A DNA stretch of 64,000 nt. It comes from Ruania suaedae (GTDB taxonomy: Bacteria > Actinomycetota > Actinomycetes > Actinomycetales > Beutenbergiaceae). The notes beneath the pieces are model-generated. The model saw only the letters and a list, made by a program, of their open reading frames with translations, had not been told where the DNA came from and searched no databases. The position numbers and the translations under genes were made by a program. Positions 38,343-47,937 of this stretch are shown here, piece after piece. Within the stretch, counting starts at the first letter, position 1. Each line of letters begins with the position of its first letter. Location: positions 1,178,001-1,242,000 of the forward strand of contig NZ_CP088018.1 in NCBI RefSeq assembly GCF_021049265.1. The letters are read 5' to 3'.

Positions 38343-40025
38343 GTGGCCGAGTACATCTACTCGATGGTGAAGGCGCGCAAGGCGCACGGTGACAAGGTCA
38401 TCCTCGACGACGTATCGATGTCCTTCCTGCCGGGCGCGAAGATCGGCATGGTCGGGCCCAACGGTGCCGGGAAGTCGACGATCCTGAAGATCATGGCCGG
38501 CCTGGACACGCCCTCGAACGGTGAGGCGCGGCTCGCTCCGGGCTTCTCCGTCGGCATCCTGCTGCAGGAGCCGCCGCTGAACGAGGACAAGACCGTCCTG
38601 GGCAATGTCGAGGAAGGCATGGGCGCGATCAAGGCGAAGCTGGACCGCTTCAACGAGATCGGCAACCTGATGGCCGAGCCGGACGCCGACTTCGACGCGC
38701 TGATGGCCGAGATGGGAAGCCTGCAGGCAGAGATCGACGCGGCGGACGCCTGGGACCTGGACTCCCAGCTTGAGCAGGCGATGGACGCGTTGCAGCTGCC
38801 TCCGGCCGAGGAGGCCGTCACCCACCTCTCCGGAGGGGAGCGCCGCCGGGTCGCGCTGGCCAAGTTGCTGCTGGAGCAGCCGGACCTGCTGCTGCTGGAC
38901 GAACCGACCAACCACCTCGATGCCGAGTCCGTGCAATGGCTCGAGCAGCACCTCGCGAAGTACCCCGGCGCCGTCATCGCGGTGACCCACGACCGGTACT
39001 TCCTCGACCACGTCGCCGGCTGGATCGCCGAGGTCGACCGCGGCCGCCTCTACCCCTACGAGGGCAACTACTCCACCTACCTGGAGAAGAAGGCGGCGCG
39101 CCTGGACATCCAGGGCAAGAAGGACGCGAAGCTCGCCAAACGCCTCAAGGACGAGCTCGACTGGGTGCGGTCCTCGGCCAAGGGCCGCCAGGCGAAGTCG
39201 AAGGCGCGTCTCTCCCGGTACGAGGAGATGGCGGCGGAGGCCGAGCGCACCCGCAAGCTCGATTTCGAGGAGATCCAGATCCCGCCCGGTCCCCGGCTGG
39301 GATCGGTGGTGATCGAGGCCTCCGACCTGGAGAAGGGCTTCGGTGAGCGTCAGCTCATCGACGGGCTCTCCTTCACCCTGCCGCGCAACGGGATCGTCGG
39401 CGTCATCGGCCCGAACGGAGTCGGCAAGACGACCCTCTTCAAGACGATCGTCGGGCTCGAACCGCTCGACGACGGTGACCTGAAGATCGGAGACTCGGTC
39501 GACATCTCCTACGTCGACCAGAGCCGCGGCGGTATCGACCCGAACAAGTCACTGTGGGAGGTGGTCTCCGACGGGCTGGACTTCATCCAGGTCGGCAACG
39601 TGGAGATCCCCTCGCGCGCCTATGTCTCGCAGTTCGGCTTCAAGGGGCCCGACCAGCAGAAGCCCGCCGGCATTCTCTCCGGTGGAGAGCGCAACCGCCT
39701 CAACCTCGCCCTCACCCTTAAGCAGGGCGGCAACCTGCTGCTGCTGGACGAACCGACCAACGACCTCGACGTCGAAACCCTGGGAAGCCTGGAGAACGCG
39801 CTGCTGAACTTCCCGGGCTCGGCCGTGGTGATCTCCCACGACCGCTGGTTCCTCGACCGGGTCGCGACGCACATCCTCGCCTACGAGGGCACCGAGGACA
39901 ATCCCGCCAACTGGTACTGGTTCGAAGGCAACTACGCCGACTACGAGGCCAACAAGGTCGAACGGCTCGGTCCCGAGGCGGCCCGCCCGCACCGGGTGAC
40001 CTACCGCAAGCTGACCCGGGACTGA
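38343..40025 (+). CDS. ettA: Energy-dependent translational throttle protein (ABC-F)
   Basis: EttA binds the ribosomal E site and gates translation by the ATP/ADP ratio. The 560-aa protein has two ABC domains: Walker A MVGPNGAGKSTILKIM and VIGPNGVGKTTLFKTI, signatures LSGGERRRVAL and LSGGERNRLNLAL, and Walker B LLLLDEPTNHLD and LLLLDEPTNDLD. The EttA-type arm and linker lie between them. There is no membrane domain. GTG start at 38343 after GGGAGAA. A TAGGCT -10-like hexamer is at 38300-38305. The thioesterase gene follows by 1 nt. Confidence 0.95.
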   Translation: MAEYIYSMVKARKAHGDKVILDDVSMSFLPGAKIGMVGPNGAGKSTILKIMAGLDTPSNGEARLAPGFSVGILLQEPPLNEDKTVLGNVEEGMGAIKAKLDRFNEIGNLMAEPDADFDALMAEMGSLQAEIDAADAWDLDSQLEQAMDALQLPPAEEAVTHLSGGERRRVALAKLLLEQPDLLLLDEPTNHLDAESVQWLEQHLAKYPGAVIAVTHDRYFLDHVAGWIAEVDRGRLYPYEGNYSTYLEKKAARLDIQGKKDAKLAKRLKDELDWVRSSAKGRQAKSKARLSRYEEMAAEAERTRKLDFEEIQIPPGPRLGSVVIEASDLEKGFGERQLIDGLSFTLPRNGIVGVIGPNGVGKTTLFKTIVGLEPLDDGDLKIGDSVDISYVDQSRGGIDPNKSLWEVVSDGLDFIQVGNVEIPSRAYVSQFGFKGPDQQKPAGILSGGERNRLNLALTLKQGGNLLLLDEPTNDLDVETLGSLENALLNFPGSAVVISHDRWFLDRVATHILAYEGTEDNPANWYWFEGNYADYEANKVERLGPEAARPHRVTYRKLTRD

Positions 40026-40026
40026 C

Positions 40027-40479
40027 GTGGCGCGGGTGAGGGTGCCGGTGCCGGTGCGCTGGTCCGATCTGGACGCCTACGGTCACGTCAACAACGCGGC
40101 GATGCTGACTCTGCTGGAGGAGGCGCGCATCGCGACCTTCTGGGCGAAGGGGGAAACCGCGAGCGGCACGAACGTCCTCGCCGGCGGCCCGGATGCCAGC
40201 AGCTACACGCTGGTGGCGCGGCAGGAGATCGAGTACCTCGCCCCGCTGGGGCACTCGCACGAACCGGCCGTCGTCGAGCTGTGGATCGGGCGGGTCGGGG
40301 GAGCAAGCCTGGACGTCTGCTATGAACTGCTCTCGCCCACCGGTCAGCTCGCAGCCCGGGCGGCGACATCCATCGTCATGGTCGATGCCGACAGCGGGCG
40401 GCCCCGTCGCCTCGATGACGACGAGCGCCGGGCGCTGGCCGAGCTCGAGGGAGACCCGATCGAGTTCCGGCGGCGCTGA
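40027..40479 (+). CDS. Acyl-CoA thioesterase (4HBT hotdog fold)
   Basis: This 150-aa protein has the 4-hydroxybenzoyl-CoA thioesterase pattern VPVRWSDLDAYGHVNNAAML near the N-terminus, with Asp at the catalytic position and HVNN following, then a hotdog core. Such enzymes hydrolyse acyl-CoA thioesters. It starts at a GTG one base after the ettA stop, so the two are co-transcribed, a frequent actinobacterial arrangement. A strong hairpin follows. Confidence 0.9.
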   Translation: MARVRVPVPVRWSDLDAYGHVNNAAMLTLLEEARIATFWAKGETASGTNVLAGGPDASSYTLVARQEIEYLAPLGHSHEPAVVELWIGRVGGASLDVCYELLSPTGQLAARAATSIVMVDADSGRPRRLDDDERRALAELEGDPIEFRRR

Positions 40480-40503
40480 TCCGCCGGTGAGGAAATGCCG
40501 AAC

Positions 40504-40534
40504 GGGCGGCCCGATGGTGACCATCGGACCGCCC
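40504..40534. terminator. Bidirectional hairpin terminator between thioesterase gene and ectD
   Basis: GGGCGG-C-CCGATGG (40504-40517) and CCATCGG-A-CCGCCC (40521-40534) form a 13-bp stem with one mismatch and a 3-nt loop. It sits in the 73-bp gap between convergent genes and is followed by TTC on the plus strand. Confidence 0.75.
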
Positions 40535-40552
40535 TTCGCACGTGTGCCCGGC

Positions 40553-41458
40553 TCAGCGCAGCGGGCTGAAGTCCCGGCTGGCGATGTACTCCGGCCGCGG
40601 TGCGGGTGCGGCGTAGGGATCACCGAGGGTGTTCTCCACGGAGTTGAACACCATGAACACGTTGGAGCGCGGGAACGGGGTGATGTTGTTGCCCGAGCCG
40701 TGCATGATGTTGGAGTCGAACCAGAGCGCCGAACCGGCCGGCCCGGTGAACTGGTCGATCCCGTACCGGTGAGCCATCTGGGTGACGGCTTCCTCGCTGG
40801 GCACGCCGACCTTCTGCTCCTTCAACGAGGAGGCGTGGTTGTCGGCCGGGGTCTCGCCCACGCCCGGAGCATAGGTGAGGTGCGACCCCGGCATCACCAT
40901 CAGCCCGCCGTTGTACGGGTAGTTCGGCGTCAGCGCGATCGAGCAGCTCACCGCACGCGGCAGTGGCATCCCGTCCTCGGCGTGCCAGGTCTCGAAGTCG
41001 GAGTGCCAGTAGAAGCCGCTCCCCTTGAAACCGGGCATGTAGTTCACCCGTGTCTGGTGGAGATAGACCTCGGAGCCGAGCAACTGACGCGCCCGGTCCA
41101 GCACCCGCGGATCACGGCTCAGGGCATCGATCGCCTCGCTGAGCTTGGTCACCTCGAAGACGGTGCGAACCGCCCCGGTCGACTTCTCGGCGACCACCCG
41201 CGGGTCGCCCTCGAGCTCGGGGTCGGCGGAGAGCCGGCGCAACTCCGAGGAGTACAGCTCGATCTCCTCACCGGAGATGAACTCCGGGAGAATGCTGAAG
41301 CCGCGCTTGGCGTGGGCGTCGAGCTCTTCGGAGCCGAACGGCCCATCCTCGACCGAGCCCCACACCGTGCGGTGCTCCCGGTCGAACGGCGCGCCCGGTT
41401 CGTCTCCGGTACGGGTCGGGTACAGATCCTGCTGGATCGTCGTGGTGGTCATGGCCAA
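40553..41458 (-). CDS. ectD: Ectoine 5-hydroxylase
   Basis: EctD is an Fe(II)/2-oxoglutarate dioxygenase that converts ectoine to 5-hydroxyectoine. The 301-aa protein has the EctD signature GFYWHSDFETWHAEDGMP, with the His-x-Asp iron ligands, and the distal iron His in SNIMHGSGNN. The consensus ALTPNYPYNGGLMVMPGSH is also present. It is the last gene of ectABCD, after a 142-bp gap behind ectC with its own ribosome site, so it may have partly separate expression. Confidence 0.96.
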   Translation of the reverse strand: MAMTTTTIQQDLYPTRTGDEPGAPFDREHRTVWGSVEDGPFGSEELDAHAKRGFSILPEFISGEEIELYSSELRRLSADPELEGDPRVVAEKSTGAVRTVFEVTKLSEAIDALSRDPRVLDRARQLLGSEVYLHQTRVNYMPGFKGSGFYWHSDFETWHAEDGMPLPRAVSCSIALTPNYPYNGGLMVMPGSHLTYAPGVGETPADNHASSLKEQKVGVPSEEAVTQMAHRYGIDQFTGPAGSALWFDSNIMHGSGNNITPFPRSNVFMVFNSVENTLGDPYAAPAPRPEYIASRDFSPLR

Positions 41459-41600
41459 TTCCCTTCTCCCGGTTCGTCCCGGGTGTCGTGAACTTTCCTG
41501 CCCACCGCATCCTGCGCAGCGGGCCCACCGACGTCGAAGGCTGCGTCCCCTCGCCTGCCCCGGCCGGGACGGGCGAGGGGTCGCATCCCCCGCGTGAGGT

Positions 41601-41993
41601 TCAGGCTTCCTCGGTGACCAGCGGGTAGACCCCGTTCTCGTCGTGGACCTCCCGACCGGTCACCGGAGGATTGAATACACACACCGTACGCATATCCGTG
41701 CGGGGAAGCACGCGGTGCTTGTCGTGGTTGTTGAGCAGGTACAGCGAACCCGGCTTGAGATCGTGCACCTCGTCGGTGCCGAGATCGACGATCTGGCCCT
41801 CGCCCTCGACCACGAAGACCGCCTCGATGTGGTTGGCGTACCAGAACTCGTTCTCGGTGCCCGCGTAGAGCGTGGTCTCGTGGACCGAGAAGCCGGCTCC
41901 CTCCTTGGCGAGCACGATGCGCTTGCTGCGCCAGTTCGGCGTCTTGATGTCGGCGTCGGTGTCGTTGATCTCATCGATGCTACGCACGAGCAT
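41601..41993 (-). CDS. ectC: L-ectoine synthase
   Basis: EctC cyclises N-gamma-acetyl-diaminobutyrate to ectoine. The 130-aa cupin protein begins [20 protein letters not shown] and has [36 protein letters not shown] and [12 protein letters not shown]. These are all standard EctC landmarks, including the Glu and His metal ligands in the cupin barrel. ATG at 41993 with GAAAGGCAG upstream. It is 61 bp downstream of ectB. Confidence 0.97.
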   Translation of the reverse strand: MLVRSIDEINDTDADIKTPNWRSKRIVLAKEGAGFSVHETTLYAGTENEFWYANHIEAVFVVEGEGQIVDLGTDEVHDLKPGSLYLLNNHDKHRVLPRTDMRTVCVFNPPVTGREVHDENGVYPLVTEEA

Positions 41994-42054
41994 GGGGATT
42001 CTGCCTTTCGGGGTCAGAGGCCGCCGTCGCGGCCGGACAGGGGGAGGGTGAGGT

Positions 42055-43326
42055 TCAGGCCGAGAGTACGGCGGCGACCGACTCGGCGATGATGTCCAAC
42101 CCGCGGGTCAGTTCCTCGTCGGTCAGCGTCAGCGGCGGCAGGAGCTTGACCACCTCGTCCTCCGGACCGGAGGTCTCGACCAGCAGCCCGCGCTCGAAAC
42201 AGGCCTTCGCGACCGCGCCGGCCTTGTCGGACTCACCGAACTGCAGCCCGCGTGCCAGACCGCGCCCCTTGGCCATCAGGTTCGCCTCGGGGTACTTGGC
42301 CACGAGGGAGTTGAACGCGCTCTCGATCACCAGGCCCTTGGCGAGGGTGGACTGGTGGAGGCTGTCGTCGCTCCAGTAGCGCCGGATCGTCTCGGACCCG
42401 GTGGCGAACGCCGGCGCGAAGCCGCGGAAGGTGCCGTTGTGCTCGCCCGGCTCGAAGACGTCCAGGTCGGGACGCACCAGGGTCAGCGCGAGGGGCAACC
42501 CGTAGCCGCTGATCGACTTCGAGAGGGTGATGATGTCCGGCACGATGCCGGCCTCCTCGAAGCTGAAGAACGGGCCGGTCCGGCCACAACCCATCTGGAT
42601 GTCATCGACGATGAGCAGCATCCCGTGTTTCTTGCACAGCTCGGACAGGCCCTGCAGCCACTCGACCCGGGCGCTGTTGATCCCACCTTCTCCCTGCAGC
42701 GTCTCGACGATGACGGCGGCCGGCTCGTTCAAGCCCGAGCCGGCGTCCTCGAGCAGACGCTCCAGGTAGAGGAAGTCAGGCACCTCGTGCCGTTCGTCGA
42801 AGTAGTCGTCGTAGGGCATCGGGGTGGCGTGGACCAGCGGGATGCCGGCACCACCGCGCTTCATCGAGTTCCCGGTCACCGACAGCGCCCCGAGGGTCAT
42901 CCCGTGGAAGGCGTTGGTGAAGTTCACGACGGCCTCCCGGCCGGTGATCTTGCGAGCCAGCTTCAGGGCGGCCTCGACGGCGTTGGCGCCGCCCGGGCCG
43001 GGGAACATCACCCGGTGGTCGAGGCCGCGCGGCTTGAGAATGTGCTCGGAGAAGGTCTGCAGGAACTCGCTGCGAGCGGTGGTGAGCATGTCGAGGGAGT
43101 GCACCACGCGGTCGGAGCTGAGGTAGTCCAGCAGCACCTGCTTCATGTGCGGGTTGTTGTGCCCGTAGTTGAGGCTGCCTGCTCCCGCGAAGAAGTCGAG
43201 GTAGGCCGTACCGTCCTCGGCGTACATGGTGGCGCCCTGTGCGCGGTCGAACACCACCGGCCAGGAGCGGGAGTAGCTACGGACGTCGGATTCGAGCGCC
43301 GTCGTATCGGTCGTCATCAGACTCAT
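42055..43326 (-). CDS. ectB: Diaminobutyrate-2-oxoglutarate transaminase
   Basis: EctB makes L-2,4-diaminobutyrate from aspartate semialdehyde and glutamate, the first step of ectoine synthesis. The 423-aa class III aminotransferase has SGADYLDFF-type [38 protein letters not shown], and the PLP region [21 protein letters not shown]. The catalytic Lys is in [16 protein letters not shown]. The PLP-dependent class is secure, and the position between ectA and ectC fixes the role. Confidence 0.97.
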   Translation of the reverse strand: MSLMTTDTTALESDVRSYSRSWPVVFDRAQGATMYAEDGTAYLDFFAGAGSLNYGHNNPHMKQVLLDYLSSDRVVHSLDMLTTARSEFLQTFSEHILKPRGLDHRVMFPGPGGANAVEAALKLARKITGREAVVNFTNAFHGMTLGALSVTGNSMKRGGAGIPLVHATPMPYDDYFDERHEVPDFLYLERLLEDAGSGLNEPAAVIVETLQGEGGINSARVEWLQGLSELCKKHGMLLIVDDIQMGCGRTGPFFSFEEAGIVPDIITLSKSISGYGLPLALTLVRPDLDVFEPGEHNGTFRGFAPAFATGSETIRRYWSDDSLHQSTLAKGLVIESAFNSLVAKYPEANLMAKGRGLARGLQFGESDKAGAVAKACFERGLLVETSGPEDEVVKLLPPLTLTDEELTRGLDIIAESVAAVLSA

Positions 43327-43411
43327 GCCATTCTCTCGTGGTCGCGGCTGTGGTCAGCCTTCATCAGTGAACGTGGATGGTCGTATGGCGGTGTGCACTG
43401 GCCCGGCGAAC

Positions 43412-43933
43412 TCAGCTGGGCCGTCCCATCCCGGTGATCTGCAGGCGCGGCTCGCTCGGGTGCTCGTCCGGGAAGTGCTCGGCGAGGACGCCGTCGGTCC
43501 ACGTGAGCGTCCCGCCGCGGGCGCGCGCCACTGCGGCGAAGAGGGCGCGGGAGGCCTCGTTGGACTCCTCAACCGTCGCCTCGAGCACGGTGCCTTCAGG
43601 ATGCCCGTCCAGCAAGTGGTCCAGCATCCTGCGCGCCAGGCCCCGACCGCGGGCTCGTGAACTCACCGCCACCTGCCAGACAAACACGTGGTCGCCGCGT
43701 TCTGGGGGGCTGTAGCCGAGGACGTACCCGACGGGTTCGCCATCGAGCAGTGCGATCCGGCAGGTCGCCGAGAAGTCGGCGGCGAAGACCAGGTACGCGT
43801 AGGAGGAGTTGAGATCCAGCCCGCACTCGTGAGCCAGTGTCCACATGGCTGCGCCGTCGGAGACGACCGTGCTGCGGATGTGCAGGTCGTCGGTCGATGT
43901 GGAAGAGGTCGCGTCTGCTGATGTAGTCGCCAT
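43412..43933 (-). CDS. ectA: L-2,4-diaminobutyric acid acetyltransferase
   Basis: EctA acetylates diaminobutyrate at the gamma-amino group using acetyl-CoA. The 173-aa GNAT protein has the ectoine-type core ECGLDLNSSYAYLVFAADF, the acetyl-CoA-binding VAVSSRARGRGLARRML and LEATVEESNEASRALFAAVA. I start it at ATG 43933, which gives the usual length, and reject the longer frame to 43981. A TACCGT -10-like element is 11 nt upstream on the minus strand. No ectR-type regulator lies beside the cluster. Confidence 0.95.
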   Translation of the reverse strand: MATTSADATSSTSTDDLHIRSTVVSDGAAMWTLAHECGLDLNSSYAYLVFAADFSATCRIALLDGEPVGYVLGYSPPERGDHVFVWQVAVSSRARGRGLARRMLDHLLDGHPEGTVLEATVEESNEASRALFAAVARARGGTLTWTDGVLAEHFPDEHPSEPRLQITGMGRPS

Positions 43934-44200
43934 ACGGGTTTCTACGGTAGCCACTGCGCCGACGGAAGGGAACCGGCGCACAGGCCTCCGGCCGTGGCGC
44001 CGGGCCCGGAGCGGCTCGCGTCACCGTTGAGGTGCTGCGGAAAGATCGCGAGGCAGGGTGCGACCCCACACACCCGTCCAGATCGGTCCGAATGATGAGA
44101 CGACTGTAAAGAGGGCGGCGTGATGGCGCCGAAATGAGGGGTTGGTCACATCGTCTCGACGGGCCGATAGGGTGTCGGGCGTGACCCGACGGAGCACCCC

Positions 44201-45619
44201 ATGACCGGCGACCTGCGCCACGATGTCCACTCCGTACTCCTCCCGGGATTTTCCGGCACGGAGGTTCCGGCGTGGGTGCGCGAGGCCGATGGCCTCGCCG
44301 GCGTGCTGCTGTTCGGACAGAACACCCCCGATCTGGACACCACGACGGGGCTCACGGCAGCCCTGCGCGATGCGTGTCCGGACCTGCTGATCGCCATCGA
44401 CGAGGAAGGCGGCAACGTCTCCCGGCTCCAGGCGTCCACAGGATCGGACCTGCCCACGCCCGCTGCCCTCGGCGTCGTCGACGATCCGCAGCTCACCGAG
44501 CACTGTGCCCGAGCGATGGGGGAGCTGATCGCTGCCTGCGGCATCGACGTGACCTTCGCCCCCGTGCTCGACGTCGCCAGCCGCGCCGACAACCCGGTGA
44601 TCGGGGCCCGCTCGTTCGGCCCTGGAACTGCCCTGGTGGCCCGGCACGGGCGGGCCGTGGTCCGCGGGCTGCGCGCAGCCGGCGTGCTCAGCGGCGGCAA
44701 GCACTTCCCCGGACACGGCGACACCGATGTCGACTCCCATCTCGCGCTGCCCACGGTCGACGTCACCGACGGTGAGCTCACTGCTAGGGACCTGCCGCCC
44801 TTCGTCGAAGCATTCGACGAGGGGATGGATGCCGTGATGGTCGGTCACCTGATCGTGCCCGCCTGGGACCCCGGCGCGCCGGCGTCGCTGTCGCAGGCGG
44901 TGATCGCCCGGGTGCGATCCATGGGCTTCACCGGTCCTGTGGTCACGGACGCCCTCGACATGCAAGCGGTCTCGGGTGACGGCGTGGGCCGGGCTGCCGT
45001 GCGGGCCCTCGCGGCAGGGGCCGATCTGCTGTGCCTCGGATCGACGGCCGAGGTCCCCGACGACGGCGCCTGGTTCGCCGAGGTGCGCGACCACATCGAG
45101 GCGGCGCTCGAGGCCGGTGAGCTCGACCACGAGCGCGTCCGCGAAGCCGCCGGTCGCGTCCGCGCCCTGCCGCGGCGGGCAAGGGCCCACGACCTCGCCG
45201 CCGCCGAGCGCGCCCGCACCCGAGCCGGGAAGGTCGGTCTGGAGGCCGCCCGGCGCTCGGTGCGGGTCAGCGGTGATGTCGAACTGCGCCCGGGTGACGC
45301 CGTGATCGACCTGGTCACGCGGTGGGACCAGGCGGCCGGTGCGACCTCCGGCCCGGTCCTCGACCAGTTGACCACTGCCCTCGGACTCGTCCCGCTCGCA
45401 CCGGACGAGGTCGCGCCGGGCAGGCGTCTGGCCATCGTGGCACGCGAGTACGACGAGCACGCCCGGCGGCTGCTGGCCGATCACCCCGAGGCGGTCCTCG
45501 TTCACGTCGGAGTGCCTGCGGCCGCTCCCGACCATCCGCACACCGTCCAGATCCACGGCATCGCGCGCGCCGGCGCCCGTGCCGCCGTCGCCGCCTGCGC
45601 TCCGGGAGAGAAGCCATGA
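44201..45619 (+). CDS. nagZ: Glycoside hydrolase family 3, beta-N-acetylglucosaminidase (NagZ-like)
   Basis: This 472-aa enzyme has the NagZ signature KHFPGHGDTDVDSH, containing the loop Asp-His acid/base pair, and the nucleophile Asp in VVTDALDMQAV. IAIDEEGGNVSRL and GIDVTFAPVLDVAS are further GH3 landmarks. There is no signal peptide, so it should act in the cytoplasm on GlcNAc-MurNAc or peptide fragments from wall turnover. A TAGGGT -10 lies at 44168-44173. The stop overlaps murQ by 4 bp, and the two enzymes act in sequence. Confidence 0.92.
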   Translation: MTGDLRHDVHSVLLPGFSGTEVPAWVREADGLAGVLLFGQNTPDLDTTTGLTAALRDACPDLLIAIDEEGGNVSRLQASTGSDLPTPAALGVVDDPQLTEHCARAMGELIAACGIDVTFAPVLDVASRADNPVIGARSFGPGTALVARHGRAVVRGLRAAGVLSGGKHFPGHGDTDVDSHLALPTVDVTDGELTARDLPPFVEAFDEGMDAVMVGHLIVPAWDPGAPASLSQAVIARVRSMGFTGPVVTDALDMQAVSGDGVGRAAVRALAAGADLLCLGSTAEVPDDGAWFAEVRDHIEAALEAGELDHERVREAAGRVRALPRRARAHDLAAAERARTRAGKVGLEAARRSVRVSGDVELRPGDAVIDLVTRWDQAAGATSGPVLDQLTTALGLVPLAPDEVAPGRRLAIVAREYDEHARRLLADHPEAVLVHVGVPAAAPDHPHTVQIHGIARAGARAAVAACAPGEKP

Positions 45620-46566
45620 CCAACGATCCGCTCCAGACCCCGCTCCGCGTGCACTCCGCCACGGAGGATCGCAACCCCCACACCGATGACATCGACACCC
45701 TCGGGTCGGCCGACCTGGTCCACCTCATCACCTCCGAGGACGCCGCCGTCGTCCCGGCGGTGGCGGCCGTCGGCGAGCAGATCGCCGCGCTCGTGGACCT
45801 GGCGGTCGAGGCCCTGACCGCGGGTGGGCGGATCATCTACGTGGGAGCAGGCACCTCCGGGCGGCTGGGCGTGCTGGACGCGGTGGAACTGCTTCCGACC
45901 TACCGGGTGGGCTCGGACCAGGTCAGCGCCTTCCTCGCCGGTGGTGCCGAGGCCATGACTGCCCCGGTCGAGGGCGCCGAGGACGATCCGCGCGCCGGCG
46001 CCGCGGACGTGGCCGATGTGGAGGCCCGCGACCTGGTGGTGGGTCTGGCGGCCAGCGGCCGCACCCCCTACGTGGCCGGTGCGCTGGAGTATGCCAGGTC
46101 ACGGGGTGCGGGCACCGGACTGATCGCCTGCACCCCGCGTGCCACCCTCACGCCGCTCGCCGACGTCGCTATTCTGGTCGACACGGGCCCGGAGGTGATC
46201 ACCGGGAGCACCCGGATGAAGGCGGGCACGGCACAGAAGCTCGTGCTCAACACCTTCTCCACCGCGACGATGGTCCGGCTCGGCAAGACGTTCTCGAACC
46301 TGATGATCGACGTGCTCCCCACCAACGAGAAGTTGCACGCGCGGATCGTGCGGATGCTGGTCCAGGCCACCGGCGAGGACGAGCACCGCTGCCGGGAGGT
46401 GCTGCGGGAAGCCGGTGAGGTGCGCACGGCACTGGTGAGCCTCCTCGCGCAGGCACCGGTCGCCGTCGCCGCGCGTGCCGTGGCCGAGCACCCGGCCTCG
46501 GCCGGACGTGGACACGACCCCTCGGGTATCCGATCGGCCGTTCGGGCCGCGCGCGCGGAGGGCTAG
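45616..46566 (+). CDS. murQ: N-acetylmuramic acid 6-phosphate etherase
   Basis: MurQ cleaves the lactyl ether of MurNAc-6-phosphate to give GlcNAc-6-phosphate and D-lactate in wall recycling. The 316-aa SIS-domain protein has TEDRNPHTDDIDTL at the N-terminus, RIIYVGAGTSGRLGVLDAVE with the catalytic Glu, and STRMKAGTAQKLVLN. ATG 45616 has GGGAGAGAAG upstream and overlaps the end of the GH3 gene. It needs a MurNAc kinase or PTS to supply MurNAc-6-P. PTS components lie a few kb downstream. Confidence 0.96.
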   Translation: MTNDPLQTPLRVHSATEDRNPHTDDIDTLGSADLVHLITSEDAAVVPAVAAVGEQIAALVDLAVEALTAGGRIIYVGAGTSGRLGVLDAVELLPTYRVGSDQVSAFLAGGAEAMTAPVEGAEDDPRAGAADVADVEARDLVVGLAASGRTPYVAGALEYARSRGAGTGLIACTPRATLTPLADVAILVDTGPEVITGSTRMKAGTAQKLVLNTFSTATMVRLGKTFSNLMIDVLPTNEKLHARIVRMLVQATGEDEHRCREVLREAGEVRTALVSLLAQAPVAVAARAVAEHPASAGRGHDPSGIRSAVRAARAEG

Positions 46567-47438
46567 CCGCGCTCCGGTACTCGGAGCATGCCCTCCTGCG
46601 CGATCGTCGCGACCAGAGCGCCCGCCCGGTCGAAGACCTTCGCCTCGCCGAGCCCCCGGCCACCTCGGGCCGAGGGTGAGGACTGAACGAAGAGCAGCCA
46701 CTCTCCGGCGTCGACGTCCCGGTGCCACCACATCGCGTGGTCGAGGCTGGCGACGCTCGCCTCGCGGGACATCCACGACAACCCGTGACGGCGCATGATC
46801 GGCTCGAGCATCACCTGGTCACAGGCGTAGGCGAGCATGGCGCGGTGGTGGAGCTGGCCGCCGGGGATGGGTCCGCGTGCCCGCATCCAGAGCTGCTGAC
46901 GGTCCGTGCGCTCCTCCGCCGGCCCGGTGAACAGGTTGCCGTCGGTATGACGCATGTCGAAAGCGCCGTTGCGGTAGAAGAACTGCGCCACCGGGTGGTC
47001 GAGAGAGCCGAACAGCTCCACCGAGCTCGGCAGCGACTCCGGGCCGGGTACCTCGGGCATGGCGTCGGCGTGCTCCAGACCGGGCTGGTTCTCCTGGAAG
47101 CTGGCGATCATCGACAGGATCGGCTTCCCGGACTGCACGGCGTGGGTGCGGCGCGCGCTGAAGGAACGACCGTCCCGCAGTCGCTCCACCGCGAAGGTGA
47201 TCGGCTCGTCCAGGGCGCCCGGCCGCAGGAAGTACCCGTGCACCGAATGCGGCAACCGCTCGGGGGCCATGGTGCGGCCCGCGGCGAGCAGCGCCTGGGC
47301 GAGCACCTGGCCGCCGTAGACCCGGCCGTGGAGCTGCGGGAGCGAGGCACCGACGAACGTGTCCTCGTCGGTCTGCTCGAGATCGAGTGCTGCGAGCACG
47401 GCCGTCAGTGGCATCGGCTGTTCGACGGGCTCGGTCAT
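46563..47438 (-). CDS. tesB: Acyl-CoA thioesterase II
   Basis: This 291-aa double-hotdog thioesterase hydrolyses medium- and long-chain acyl-CoA. Landmarks are GRVYGGQVLAQALLAAGRT, VHGYFLRPGALDEPI, RRTHAVQSGKPIL and a C-terminal MWWHRDVDAGEWLLF followed by SARGGRGLGEAKVF. The active site Asp-Gln-Thr region ASLDHAMW is present. ATG 47438 overlaps the globin stop by 4 bp, and the stop overlaps murQ's end by 4 bp in convergent orientation. Confidence 0.93.
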   Translation of the reverse strand: MTEPVEQPMPLTAVLAALDLEQTDEDTFVGASLPQLHGRVYGGQVLAQALLAAGRTMAPERLPHSVHGYFLRPGALDEPITFAVERLRDGRSFSARRTHAVQSGKPILSMIASFQENQPGLEHADAMPEVPGPESLPSSVELFGSLDHPVAQFFYRNGAFDMRHTDGNLFTGPAEERTDRQQLWMRARGPIPGGQLHHRAMLAYACDQVMLEPIMRRHGLSWMSREASVASLDHAMWWHRDVDAGEWLLFVQSSPSARGGRGLGEAKVFDRAGALVATIAQEGMLRVPERG

Positions 47439-47899
47439 CACTCCTCCTCGAAGGTGTTCACCATGGAGTGCGCGGCGCGCTCCAGGTAGTCCCACAGGGT
47501 GGCGCGATGGATCGGCGCCAGATCGGCCTCCTCGACCGCCACCCGCATCAGATCGAGCCAGCGGTCGCGGGCGGCGGGGGAGACGCGGAACGGTGCATGG
47601 CGCATCCGTAGCCGCGGGTGACCCCGGGTCTGGGAATAGGTGGTCGGCCCGCCCCAGTACTGCTCGAGGAACATCCGCATCCGGTCCTCGGCCGGGCCGA
47701 GGTCGGCCTCGGGGTACATGGGGCGCAGCAGGTCGTCCACCGCCACCTGCTCGTAGAAGCGGCGCACGATCCGGCGAAAGGTGTCCTCTCCGCCGATCGC
47801 GTCGTAGAACGAGGGCTGTGGTGTGCTGCGCGAGGGACCCGCGGCGGACAGGCCCAGGGTTGGCCGGCCTCCCGCAGCGCTCTCGGGTTGGGTGCTCAC
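47438..47899 (-). CDS. glbO: Group II truncated haemoglobin (GlbO-like)
   Basis: This 153-aa haem protein has [21 protein letters not shown], then [25 protein letters not shown] and [11 protein letters not shown] with the proximal His. The order TxFYDxIGG, YPE, QYWGGP is typical of trHbO of actinobacteria, which handle O2 or NO. A Ser/Pro-rich N-terminus of about 30 residues precedes the fold. It starts at GTG 47899. The upstream open frame belongs to shadow sequence. It shares an operon with tesB, as in many actinobacteria. Confidence 0.93.
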   Translation of the reverse strand: MSTQPESAAGGRPTLGLSAAGPSRSTPQPSFYDAIGGEDTFRRIVRRFYEQVAVDDLLRPMYPEADLGPAEDRMRMFLEQYWGGPTTYSQTRGHPRLRMRHAPFRVSPAARDRWLDLMRVAVEEADLAPIHRATLWDYLERAAHSMVNTFEEE

Positions 47900-47937
47900 C
47901 GTCCCAGCGTAGATCGTCCCGACGGCGACGCGTGCGG

